A stretch of DNA of 64,000 nucleotides from DATBVX01 sp035263105 (GTDB lineage Bacteria; Pseudomonadota; Gammaproteobacteria; Steroidobacterales; Steroidobacteraceae), in NCBI GenBank assembly GCA_035263105.1, contig DATFRO010000084.1, positions 1-64,000 of the forward strand. Direction: 5' to 3'. The notes beneath the pieces were generated by a model. It had not been told where the DNA came from. It saw nothing but the letters and a program-made list of their open reading frames with translations, and did not search any database. A program made the position numbers and the translations under genes. Below, piece after piece: positions 34,214 through 42,369 of the stretch. Each line of letters opens with the position of its first letter. Positions within the stretch are counted from its first letter, which is position 1.

Positions 34214-35340
34214 TGCTCGAATTCCAGGCAACTGTGCGGCGTGGCACGCTCGACCTCAGCGTCGAGTTCTCCGCGCCCGCGCCCGGCGTCACGGCGCTCT
34301 TCGGGCGTTCCGGCGCAGGAAAATCCACGGTCGTCGCGCTGCTTGCCGGCCTCCTCACCCCGGAACGCGGGCGGATTGTCATCGGGGATCAGACGCTGTT
34401 CGATTCGGCACGCGGGATCAACATGCCCACCGAAGAGCGTGCCATCGCCTGCGTGTTCCAGGACGCAAGGCTGTTCCCGCACCTGGATGTGCGCGGGAAC
34501 CTGCGCTACGGACGTCAACGCGTGCGCGACCGGCCGGCGCCGATCAACGAAGACGAAGTGATCGAGATGCTCGGGCTCGCGCGCTTGCTCGAGCGGCGTG
34601 CGCATCAGCTCTCGGGTGGCGAGAAACAGCGTGTCTCGCTCGGTCGCGCGCTGTTGGCGCAGCCGCGCCTGCTGTTGCTCGACGAACCGCTGGCGTCGCT
34701 CGACGCCGCGCGGCGCGAGGAGGTCCTGCCCTACCTCGAGCGATTGCGCGACGAGATCCGCATTCCGATCGTGTACGTGAGCCATGCGTTCGACGAGGTG
34801 CTGCGGCTCGCCGAACACGTGGTGCTCCTCGAACACGGCGGCGTGCTGGCCTCGGGGCCGGTGGCGCAGATCTGCCTCGAGCCGGCGCTGCACGCGATCG
34901 CGGGCGAAGGTGTGATGGGGAGCGTGCTCGAAGGCGACGTCGTCGGCTACGAAATCGACGAGGGGCTCGCCACCGTGAAGTGCGGCGAGCTCATGCTGAG
35001 GGTGGCAGTGCCGGCCGCGCCGCGCGAACGGCTGCGCATCTTTGTGCCCGCAGGTGACGTGGTGATCGCCCTCAACGAAGTGAAGGACGTCAGCACTCGC
35101 AACGTGCTCCCGGTCGAAATCGTCCACCTCGAGCCACTGGAAGGTTCGGTGCTCTTGCACCTGGATGTCAGGGGCCGCGCCCTCCTCGCCCGGGTCACCC
35201 ACAGTGCAGTTCGCGAGCTGGGACTGGCGGAGGACGTGCAGTGCTACGCGCTGGTCAAGGCGGTGGCCGCGCAGGGGCGCCGTTTCGAGCGCCGTACCGA
35301 ACCGCGCCCGGGCCCCGGCCAGTCGGCCGGCGCCGGGTAG
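34213..35340 (+). CDS. modC: molybdate ABC transporter ATPase
   Basis: A 375-residue ATPase with Walker A GRSGAGKST, Q-loop CVFQDARLFPHLDV, signature LSGGEKQR, Walker B LLLLDEPLASLD and switch His in VSHAFDEV. The C-terminal third (MLRVAVPAAPRERLRIFVPA to the end) is the TOBE/molybdate-binding domain that lets ModC sense substrate. The start ATG at 34213 overlaps the modB stop by one base. Confidence 0.96.
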   Translation: MLEFQATVRRGTLDLSVEFSAPAPGVTALFGRSGAGKSTVVALLAGLLTPERGRIVIGDQTLFDSARGINMPTEERAIACVFQDARLFPHLDVRGNLRYGRQRVRDRPAPINEDEVIEMLGLARLLERRAHQLSGGEKQRVSLGRALLAQPRLLLLDEPLASLDAARREEVLPYLERLRDEIRIPIVYVSHAFDEVLRLAEHVVLLEHGGVLASGPVAQICLEPALHAIAGEGVMGSVLEGDVVGYEIDEGLATVKCGELMLRVAVPAAPRERLRIFVPAGDVVIALNEVKDVSTRNVLPVEIVHLEPLEGSVLLHLDVRGRALLARVTHSAVRELGLAEDVQCYALVKAVAAQGRRFERRTEPRPGPGQSAGAG

Positions 35341-35428
35341 CGGGCCCCGGGCCTCCTTAATATAGAATGGCCGGACCGCGCCGCGGCCCGGCGCTTCGAC
35401 ATAACCATCCCCCGGGGGACCATCGACC

Positions 35429-35839
35429 ATGACGACTTCCAAGCTCGCGGCCCTCGCCGCCCTGACCCTGCTCGCCAGCGCCGCCAAGGCCGCCTGCACG
35501 TATCCGACCGCACCGACCAACATTCCGGACGGCAACACGGCGACGCGCGATGAAATGATCGCGGCCAAGAACGAGGTGGGCAAATACAACGAAGCCATCA
35601 CCGCGTACCAGAACTGCCTCAAGCTCGAGTCGGACAACTCCATCGCCGAGCTCGACAAGCAGGCTGCCGGCAAGAGCGATGCCGACAAGAAGGCGCTCGA
35701 AGAGCAGAAGAAGGAAGCCGAGCGCAAGCTGGTCGAGAAGAACAACGCCGCGCTCGACGAAGTGACCGCGGTGGTCGAGCGCTTCAACGAGCAGCTGCGC
35801 GCCTACAACAAGAAGAACCCGCCCGCCGCCAAGAAGTAG
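35429..35839 (+). CDS. secreted coiled-coil protein of unknown function
   Basis: A 136-residue protein with a signal peptide (LAALAALTLLASAAKAA), two cysteines (CTYPTAP and QNCLKLE) that may pair, and a charged Lys/Glu/Ala-rich helix (about residues 65-125). The composition is typical of small periplasmic helical proteins; the family was not identified. It sits between modC (88-base gap) and moeA (32-base gap). Either it is an unrelated passenger or it has a periplasmic role linked to molybdenum proteins; the sequence does not decide. Confidence 0.7.
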   Translation: MTTSKLAALAALTLLASAAKAACTYPTAPTNIPDGNTATRDEMIAAKNEVGKYNEAITAYQNCLKLESDNSIAELDKQAAGKSDADKKALEEQKKEAERKLVEKNNAALDEVTAVVERFNEQLRAYNKKNPPAAKK

Positions 35840-35871
35840 CGGCGCCCCGCACAGGGACGGCGAGGCCGCCT

Positions 35872-37068
35872 GTGATCACTCCAGCAGAAGCGCAAACCCT
35901 GATCGGCCAGCACCTGGTGTGCCTGCCGATCGAGTCGTTGCCGCTGCCTCAGTGCATGGGCGCGGTGCTGCGCGAGAACGTGTACGCGGAACGCGACCAG
36001 CCGCCGTTCGACCGCGTCGCCATGGACGGCATCGCGATCGACAGCGACGCGTGGAAGTCCGGTCGACGCAAGTTTCGTGTCGAAGGGCTGCAGGCGGCAG
36101 GCGATCCGCATCGCCGGCTCGTGACCTCGGAGGACTGCCTCGAGGTGATGACGGGTGCGGTGCTGCCGCAGGGCTGCGATACGGTGATCCCGAGCGAGCA
36201 GATCGAGCTCGCCGATGGCATCGCCGACGTGCGCACGCCCGAAGTGCGCTCCGGGCAAAACGTCCACAAGCGCGGCTCCGACGGCCGGCAGGGCGACTTG
36301 CTGCTCGAAGCGGGAGCGCTGTTGCGCGCTCCGGAGATTGCGGTCGCCGCCTCCGCCGGCATGTCACGCATCCGCGTCAGCAGCCAGCCGACGCTCCTCG
36401 TCATCTCGACCGGTAACGAACTCATCGAGCCCGGTGAGCCGATCCTCGATCACCAGATCCGGCGCTCGAACTCCTACGGTGTCGCGGCGGCATTGCGCCA
36501 GCGCGGCTTCCTGCGTGTCGCCGACGATCATCTGCCGGACGACATGGCGACACTCCTCGAACGCCTGCGCGTGCACCTGCACACGCATGACGTCCTCATC
36601 CTGAGCGGCGGCGTCTCGATGGGACGCTACGACCTCGTGCCCAAGGCGCTGGAGGAGCTCGGCGTGCGGCTGGTGTTCCACCGCATTGCGCAGCGTCCGG
36701 GGAGACCCATGTGGTTCGGCGTGACTGAAGCGGGTCCCGCAGTGTTCGCGCTCCCCGGAAATCCGGTGTCGACGCTCGTGTGCCTGGGACGTTACGTGCT
36801 GCCGGCGCTCAACCAGGCGATGGGCCTGCGCGAGCCGCGCGCGGAAAAGATAGCAATCTCCGAACCGGTGGAATTCAAGGCGCCGCTCACTTCTTTCCTC
36901 CCGGTGGCTGTCGAGTACGACGACTGGGGCCGGCCGTGGGCGGTGCCGAAACCGACCAACGGTTCGGGCGACTTCAGCTCGCTCGCCGGCACCGACGGCT
37001 TCATCGAACTTCCCCCCGGGCCCAATGTCTGGCCTAAGGGATTCGTGACGCGCATCTATCGTTGGTGA
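35872..37068 (+). CDS. moeA: molybdopterin molybdenumtransferase
   Basis: A 398-residue MoeA, which inserts molybdate into adenylylated molybdopterin. Key segments are RDQPPFDRVAMDGIAI (substrate site), EVMTGAVLPQGCDTVIP (active-site region), ISTGNELIEPGE, LSGGVSMGRYD and FALPGNPVSTL. The GTG start at 35872 has GAGG seven bases upstream. Domains I-IV are all present in normal order. It overlaps or abuts moaA, opening the pterin part of the operon. Confidence 0.95.
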   Translation: MITPAEAQTLIGQHLVCLPIESLPLPQCMGAVLRENVYAERDQPPFDRVAMDGIAIDSDAWKSGRRKFRVEGLQAAGDPHRRLVTSEDCLEVMTGAVLPQGCDTVIPSEQIELADGIADVRTPEVRSGQNVHKRGSDGRQGDLLLEAGALLRAPEIAVAASAGMSRIRVSSQPTLLVISTGNELIEPGEPILDHQIRRSNSYGVAAALRQRGFLRVADDHLPDDMATLLERLRVHLHTHDVLILSGGVSMGRYDLVPKALEELGVRLVFHRIAQRPGRPMWFGVTEAGPAVFALPGNPVSTLVCLGRYVLPALNQAMGLREPRAEKIAISEPVEFKAPLTSFLPVAVEYDDWGRPWAVPKPTNGSGDFSSLAGTDGFIELPPGPNVWPKGFVTRIYRW

Positions 37069-37070
37069 AC

Positions 37071-38129
37071 ATGGCAAAGGTTGATTCCAAATCTCAAGTC
37101 ATCGCGCTCGGCGGCGCATCCGTGCCTGTCGATACGCGCGGCCGCGCGCTGCACGACCTGCGCATCTCGGTGATGGATCGCTGCAACTTCCGCTGCCCGT
37201 ACTGCATGCCGCGCGAGACCTTCCACGAGAACTACCAGTTCCTCAAATCGAGCGAGCGACTGTCGTTCGAGGAGATCACGCGTCTCGCGCGCCTGTTCGT
37301 CGGGCTCGGCGTGCGCAAGATCCGCCTCACGGGCGGCGAGCCGTTGCTGCGTGCGAACCTTCCCGATCTCGTCGGCGAGCTCACCACGATCGACGGCGTC
37401 GACGATGTGGCGCTCACCACCAACGGCATCCTGCTGGCGCGGCATGCCGCGGAGCTCAAGGCGAACGGGCTGCAGCGTGTGACCGTGAGCCTCGACAGCC
37501 TCGATGACGAGGTGTTCCGCAAGATGAGCGGCGGGTTCGGCGGCAAGGACGAGGTGCTCGCGGGCATCCATGCGGCGCTGAGCGCGGGGCTCACGCCGGT
37601 GAAGATCAACGCCGTCGTGCAACGCGGGCTGAACGATCACACCGTGCTCGATCTCATCGAGCATTTCCGCGGCACGGGCATCATCGTGCGCTTCATCGAA
37701 TACATGGATGTCGGCACGCGCAATCACTGGAGCCTCGATCGCGTGGTGCCTTCGCGCGAGCTGATCGAGCGCATCCACGATCGCTGGCCGATGCGCCCGG
37801 TCGCCGGCAACTATCACGGTGAAGTCGCGGAGCGCTACGTGTTCGATGACGGCGGCGGCGAGGTCGGGTTCATCTCCTCGGTGACCAACCCGTTCTGCGG
37901 CGCGTGTTCGCGCGCGCGGCTGTCGTCCGATGGCGTGCTGTACACCTGCCTCTTTGCGACGCGCGGTCACGACCTGCGCGCGCCGTTGCGCGCGGGCGCA
38001 ACTGACGCGGAGCTCCTCGAGCAGATTCGCAACGTGTGGCGCCGGCGCGGCGATCGCTACAGCGAACTGCGCGCCTCCGCGAAGGTGCGGGGCGAGCACA
38101 AGGTCGAGATGTACTATATCGGCGGGTGA
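37071..38129 (+). CDS. moaA: GTP 3',8-cyclase (radical SAM)
   Basis: A 352-residue MoaA converting GTP to the cyclic precursor, first step of molybdopterin synthesis. The radical-SAM cysteines are in CNFRCPYC, SAM contacts in RLTGGEPLL, and the C-terminal [4Fe-4S] cysteines are in FCGACSRARLSSDGVLYTC. The essential C-terminal Gly-Gly is present (YYIGG). ATG 37071 was chosen; GTG 37065 would give a GTGA overlap with moeA and is nearly as likely. Confidence 0.96.
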   Translation: MAKVDSKSQVIALGGASVPVDTRGRALHDLRISVMDRCNFRCPYCMPRETFHENYQFLKSSERLSFEEITRLARLFVGLGVRKIRLTGGEPLLRANLPDLVGELTTIDGVDDVALTTNGILLARHAAELKANGLQRVTVSLDSLDDEVFRKMSGGFGGKDEVLAGIHAALSAGLTPVKINAVVQRGLNDHTVLDLIEHFRGTGIIVRFIEYMDVGTRNHWSLDRVVPSRELIERIHDRWPMRPVAGNYHGEVAERYVFDDGGGEVGFISSVTNPFCGACSRARLSSDGVLYTCLFATRGHDLRAPLRAGATDAELLEQIRNVWRRRGDRYSELRASAKVRGEHKVEMYYIGG

Positions 38130-38132
38130 CGC

Positions 38133-38618
38133 ATGGCCAAGCTCTCGCACATCGATCCGGCCGGACGACCCACGATGGTCGACGTCAGCGACAAGGTCGC
38201 GACGCGCCGCACGGCGATCGCGCAGAGCATCGTGCGCCTGCCGCCCGTGGTGGCGGAAGCGCTGGCGGGCTCGGGCTTTCGTACCGCCAAGGGACCGGTG
38301 TTCGACACGGCCATTGTTGCGGGTGTGATGGCAGCCAAGCGCACCCACGAGCTCATTCCGTTCTGCCACCCGCTGGGGATCGAGAACTGCCGTGTCGAGA
38401 TCCGCATGCAGGATTCAGACGTCCTGATCCGCTGCACGGTGAGCGTGCATCACAAGACGGGCGTCGAGATGGAAGCGCTGACCGGTGCCTCGGTCGCCGC
38501 GCTGACCATCTACGACATGTGCAAGGCGCTGTCGCACGACATCGTGATTGCGGAAACGCGCCTGCTGGAAAAGCACGGCGGCAAGAGCGGCAAGGACGAC
38601 GAGCCGCGCGGCGTCTAG
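38133..38618 (+). CDS. moaC: cyclic pyranopterin monophosphate synthase
   Basis: A 161-residue MoaC acting directly after MoaA. Recognisable blocks are LSHIDPAGRPTMVDVSDK, AAKRTHELIPFCHPL (substrate site with Lys and His) and KTGVEMEALTGASVAALTIY. The length is normal and no residue of these blocks is missing. Three bases separate it from moaA and three from the next gene. Confidence 0.96.
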   Translation: MAKLSHIDPAGRPTMVDVSDKVATRRTAIAQSIVRLPPVVAEALAGSGFRTAKGPVFDTAIVAGVMAAKRTHELIPFCHPLGIENCRVEIRMQDSDVLIRCTVSVHHKTGVEMEALTGASVAALTIYDMCKALSHDIVIAETRLLEKHGGKSGKDDEPRGV

Positions 38619-38621
38619 CCC

Positions 38622-39467
38622 ATGGTCAGTCCTTCCATTTATGGCCTGGTGCTCGCCGGTGGCGCGAGCACGCGCATGCTGCGCGACAAGGCCGCGCTCA
38701 GCTATCACGGCAAGCCGCAGCTGCAGTGGAGCTGGGAATTGCTCGACCAGGTGTGCGAACGCGCCTTCGTGTCGGTGCGCGCCGACCAGGCGACGGAGGC
38801 AGTGCGCGCAGGACTTCCGCAGATTCTCGATGTGCTCGAAGGCAAGGGCCCGATTGCCGGCATCGCCGCAGCCCAGGCCGCGCATCCCGACGTGGCGTGG
38901 CTGGTGCTCGCCTGTGACCTTCCGTATCTCAGCCGCGCGACGCTCGCCTATCTCATCGCGAACCGCGATCCGTCCCGGCTCGCCACGGCGTTTCGCAGCA
39001 GCCACGACGGGCTGCCGGAACCGCTGTGCGCCATCTACGAGCCCACGAGCCGCGCGACGATCGCGAGTTACATCCAGGCCGGCAAGCAGTGCCCGCGGAA
39101 ATTCCTGATCCAGTCGGACGCGAAGCTGCTCGACCAGCTCGACCGGCGCTGGCTCGACAACGCCAACACGCCGGATGAGTTTCGCGCGGCCGGCGGCGCG
39201 CTCGACAGCGAACCGACGCCCGCAACGCGGACGCTGCACATTCAGTACTACGCGGTCATGCGCGAGCGTGCGGGTCGCAACGAAGAAGAGCTGGTCACCG
39301 CTGCCGCCACACCCGCGGAGCTCTACGCGGAGCTCAGCCGTCGCTATCCCTTCGCGCTGACGCGCGAGCAGCTCAAGGTCGCCGTCAATTCGGAGTTTGC
39401 GGACTGGTCGGCGCCGCTCAGGGACCGGGACTCGGTCGTCTTCATTCCCCCGGTGGCAGGCGGATGA
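38622..39467 (+). CDS. MobA-MoaD fusion (molybdenum cofactor guanylyltransferase + sulfur carrier)
   Basis: A 281-residue two-domain protein. Residues about 5-190 are a MobA-type nucleotidyltransferase (GLVLAGGASTRMLRDKA, then EGKGPIAGI and ACDLPYLS) that would attach GMP to the cofactor. A short linker leads to a MoaD domain (about 203-281, starting LHIQYYAVMRERAGR) that ends SVVFIPPVAGG. The free terminal Gly-Gly is the site adenylated by MoeB and thiocarboxylated. The MoaD tail being C-terminal keeps this chemistry possible. The stop overlaps the next ATG (ATGA). Confidence 0.92.
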   Translation: MVSPSIYGLVLAGGASTRMLRDKAALSYHGKPQLQWSWELLDQVCERAFVSVRADQATEAVRAGLPQILDVLEGKGPIAGIAAAQAAHPDVAWLVLACDLPYLSRATLAYLIANRDPSRLATAFRSSHDGLPEPLCAIYEPTSRATIASYIQAGKQCPRKFLIQSDAKLLDQLDRRWLDNANTPDEFRAAGGALDSEPTPATRTLHIQYYAVMRERAGRNEEELVTAAATPAELYAELSRRYPFALTREQLKVAVNSEFADWSAPLRDRDSVVFIPPVAGG

Positions 39468-41005
39468 GCGGCTTTCGCTTCAGCTCGGTTCCCGTCGACA
39501 CCACCGCCTTGCGCGAATCGCTCGAGGATCCGGCCGCGGGCGGGTTCGCTGCGTTCGAAGGCTGGGTGCGCAATCACAACGAAGGCCAGGTCGTCGCACG
39601 ACTGGAATACGAAGCGTTCGAGGCGCTCGCGGTGAAGGAAGGCGAGCGCATCATCGAGGAAGCGCGGCGCCGGTTCCCGATCCTGCGGGCCGCGTGCGTA
39701 CATCGCGTCGGCGCGCTCCAGATCGGTGAGCTCGCGGTCTGGGTCGGCGTCAGCGCGCCTCATCGGGATGAGGCTTTTGCAGCCTGCCGCTTCATCATCG
39801 ATGAGGTGAAGCAGCGCGTTCCGATCTGGAAAAAAGAGCACTACCTCAACGGCGATTCGGGCTGGGTCAACTGCGAGCGCTGCGCAGCGCCGGGCGAAGG
39901 GCATGTGCATCGACACGATCACAGTCACCGCTCACCGCCGGATCGCCAGCCGGACTATTCGCGACAGGTGGCGTTGAAGGAAGTCGGGCCCGCGGGACAG
40001 GCGCGCTTGCGCGCGAGTCGCGTACTCGTGATCGGCGCCGGCGGGCTCGGCGTGCCCGTGCTGTCATACCTCGCCGGCGCGGGCGTCGGTACGCTCGGCA
40101 TCGTGGACGGCGATGCGCTCGAGGCCAGCAACCTGCACCGCCAGCCGCTCTATGCACTGAGCGATGTGGGGCAGGCGAAGGCGCGTCTCGCCGCCGAGCG
40201 TCTGCACGCGCTCAATCCGGACGTGCACTACGAGGTTCACGCGGAGCGCTTCGAAGCGGCCAACGCGCGGCGACTCGTGGAGCGTTACGACCTCGCGATC
40301 GACTGCAGCGACAACTTCGCGACCAAGTTCCTGTTGAACGATGCGTGCGTGCTGGCGCGCAAGCGCGCGATCTTCGCGAGCGTGTACCAGTACGAAGGGC
40401 AGCTCCAGACCTACCATCCCGGGGAGGACAGTGCCTGTCTGCGTTGCCTGTGGCCGGACGCCACGCGCGATGGGATCGTCGGTAACTGCGCGGAGGCGGG
40501 TGTGCTCGGCCCGGTACCCGGAGTGTTCGGGAGCCTGCAGGCGGTCGAGGCGCTGAAGATGCTGCTTGATCTGCCCGGGCAGCTGCGCAGCGAGCTGTTG
40601 CTCCTCGATCTCACCACGCTGGAGACGCGCCGCATCCGCACCGCGCGCGCCGTCAGCTGTCGCGGCACGGCATGCACGCTGATCACCGATGTGACGCGCG
40701 CCGCCGAGGCGCTGCCCGCGGACCTGGAGCTGACGTTCGGCTCGCTCGACAAGGCGGTGAGCGCCGGTTACGAAGTCATCGATATTCGCGACGCCAACGA
40801 GGTGGCACGCGAGCCGGCACCCGATCGGCGCTGCCGGCACATTCCGCTGCAGGCCCTGTTGCACGATTACGCCGCTCTCGATCCCGAACGGCGCTACCTG
40901 TTGCTCTGCGCGCGTGGAGCGCGCAGCCGCGCCGCTGCGGTGGAGCTGCGCAACCACGGGCTACCGAGAGTGTTCTCCCTGCGCGGCGGGATTGCCGCAC
41001 TCTGA
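39464..41005 (+). CDS. MoaE-MoeB-rhodanese triple fusion
   Basis: A 513-residue protein. Residues 1-140 are MoaE, the large molybdopterin synthase subunit, with EGWVRNHNEG and catalytic-type lysines in WKKEHYL (123-124). A His-rich linker (HVHRHDHSH) follows. Residues about 163-395 are a MoeB/ThiF E1 domain: GAGGLG at 191-196, DGD and NLHRQ, zinc cysteines C325/C328, and NCAEAGVLGP. Residues about 425-513 are a rhodanese with active-site Cys482 in LCARGARSR. It can thus activate MoaD, supply sulfur and form synthase within one chain. Confidence 0.93.
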   Translation: MSGFRFSSVPVDTTALRESLEDPAAGGFAAFEGWVRNHNEGQVVARLEYEAFEALAVKEGERIIEEARRRFPILRAACVHRVGALQIGELAVWVGVSAPHRDEAFAACRFIIDEVKQRVPIWKKEHYLNGDSGWVNCERCAAPGEGHVHRHDHSHRSPPDRQPDYSRQVALKEVGPAGQARLRASRVLVIGAGGLGVPVLSYLAGAGVGTLGIVDGDALEASNLHRQPLYALSDVGQAKARLAAERLHALNPDVHYEVHAERFEAANARRLVERYDLAIDCSDNFATKFLLNDACVLARKRAIFASVYQYEGQLQTYHPGEDSACLRCLWPDATRDGIVGNCAEAGVLGPVPGVFGSLQAVEALKMLLDLPGQLRSELLLLDLTTLETRRIRTARAVSCRGTACTLITDVTRAAEALPADLELTFGSLDKAVSAGYEVIDIRDANEVAREPAPDRRCRHIPLQALLHDYAALDPERRYLLLCARGARSRAAAVELRNHGLPRVFSLRGGIAAL

Positions 41006-41046
41006 TTTCAGGCTCGTTGCATCAGCAACGATTCAACCCTGCTCCA

Positions 41047-42351
41047 TCACGGTCGTCGCACCTGTCCGTCGCCGTGCACGAGGTACTTGTAGCTCGTCAG
41101 CTGTTCGATGCCGACCGGGCCGCGCGCGTGGAACTTGTCCGTCGAAATGCCGATCTCCGCGCCCATGCCGAACTCGCCGCCGTCCGCGAACTGGGTCGAG
41201 GCGTTGTGCAGCACGATGGCGCTGTCGACGTATGACAGGAAGCGCGCGGCGGTGGCGTCGTTGGCAGTGACGATGGACTCGGTGTGTGCCGAGCCGTAGC
41301 GGTGGATGTGGGCGATCGCACCATCGACGCCCTCCACCAGCTTCACCGCGATGATCGCGTCGAGATACTCGGTGTACCAGTCTTCCTCCGACGCCGGTTT
41401 CACGCGCGGATCGACGCGCTGCACGGCGCTGTCGCCACGCACCTCGCACTTCGCGTCGAGCAGCGCGCTGACGAGCGGCTCCAGGTGCGAGCCGGCCACC
41501 GCACGATCGACCAGCAGTGTCTCGGCGGCGCCGCACACACCCGTGCGTCGCAGTTTCGCGTTGAGCACGATGTTGCGTGCCATCTCGAGCTCGGCATCAC
41601 GATCGACGTACACGTGGCAGTTGCCTTCGAGATGCCCGATGACCGGCACGCGTGCCTCCTGCAGTACGCGTGCGACCAGGCCCTTGCCGCCGCGCGGCAC
41701 CAGCACGTCGAGAAAATCGCGCATGTTCGCGAGCATGTAGCCGACCGCGGCGCGATCAGTGGTACCGACGAGCTGGATGGCGCTCGAGGGGAGGCCGGCG
41801 GCATCGAGCCCGTCGATCAGGCAGGCGTGCACGGCGCGACTCGAATGCTGGCTCTCGGAGCCACCGCGCAGGATCACCGCGTTGCCCGACTTCAGGCATA
41901 GCGCACCGGCGTCCGCCGTCACGTTCGGCCGGCTCTCGTAGATCATCCCGATCACACCGAGCGGCACGCGCACACGCTGGATCCTGAGCCCGTTCGGGCG
42001 CTTCCATTCCGCGAGGACCGTGCCGATCGGATCCGCCAGTGCGGCGATGGTCTCGAGGCCGAGCGCCATGCTCTCGATGCCTTCGTCCGTGAGCTTCAGG
42101 CGATCGAGGAACGCGTCGCGCACCCCTTTGCGGCTCGCCTCCTCCACGTCGCGACGGTTGGCGATGACGAGATCCGAGCGGCGGCGCCGGAGCGCCGCGG
42201 CCGCGGCGCGCAACGCCCGGTCTTTCTGTGCGGATGGTGTGTGCGCGAGCACCTGCGCTGCCGCCAGCGCGGCGCGCCCGGTCGCCTGCATCAACTCGGC
42301 GAGCGTCTGCTCCGGAACCGGATCGTCAGCATTGATCACTTCGGTCGTCAT
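41047..42351 (-). CDS. proA: gamma-glutamyl phosphate reductase
   Basis: A 434-residue NADPH-dependent aldehyde-dehydrogenase-fold enzyme, second step of proline synthesis. The catalytic Cys is in RRTGVCGAAETLLVD. Other ProA blocks are IYESRPNVTADAGALCLKSG, VPRGGKGLV and MGAEIGISTDKFHARGPVG. ATG 42351 was taken; GTG 42357 is possible. It follows proB by 18 bases on the same strand. Confidence 0.96.
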   Translation of the reverse strand: MTTEVINADDPVPEQTLAELMQATGRAALAAAQVLAHTPSAQKDRALRAAAAALRRRRSDLVIANRRDVEEASRKGVRDAFLDRLKLTDEGIESMALGLETIAALADPIGTVLAEWKRPNGLRIQRVRVPLGVIGMIYESRPNVTADAGALCLKSGNAVILRGGSESQHSSRAVHACLIDGLDAAGLPSSAIQLVGTTDRAAVGYMLANMRDFLDVLVPRGGKGLVARVLQEARVPVIGHLEGNCHVYVDRDAELEMARNIVLNAKLRRTGVCGAAETLLVDRAVAGSHLEPLVSALLDAKCEVRGDSAVQRVDPRVKPASEEDWYTEYLDAIIAVKLVEGVDGAIAHIHRYGSAHTESIVTANDATAARFLSYVDSAIVLHNASTQFADGGEFGMGAEIGISTDKFHARGPVGIEQLTSYKYLVHGDGQVRRP

Positions 42352-42369
42352 GCGCACCAGCCCGGAGCT

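Noticed and set aside
34201..35787. 528-codon minus-strand open frame across modC and the coiled-coil gene
   Set aside because: Spans two well-supported plus-strand genes and shows only GC-driven composition.
36900..37075. Molybdenum-cofactor riboswitch ahead of moaA
   Set aside because: moaA begins at or inside the moeA stop, and no leader RNA exists between them; the region ahead of moeA is only 32 bases.
37056..38369. 437-codon minus-strand frame opposite moaA and moaC
   Set aside because: Both plus-strand genes have all catalytic motifs; the opposite frame has none.
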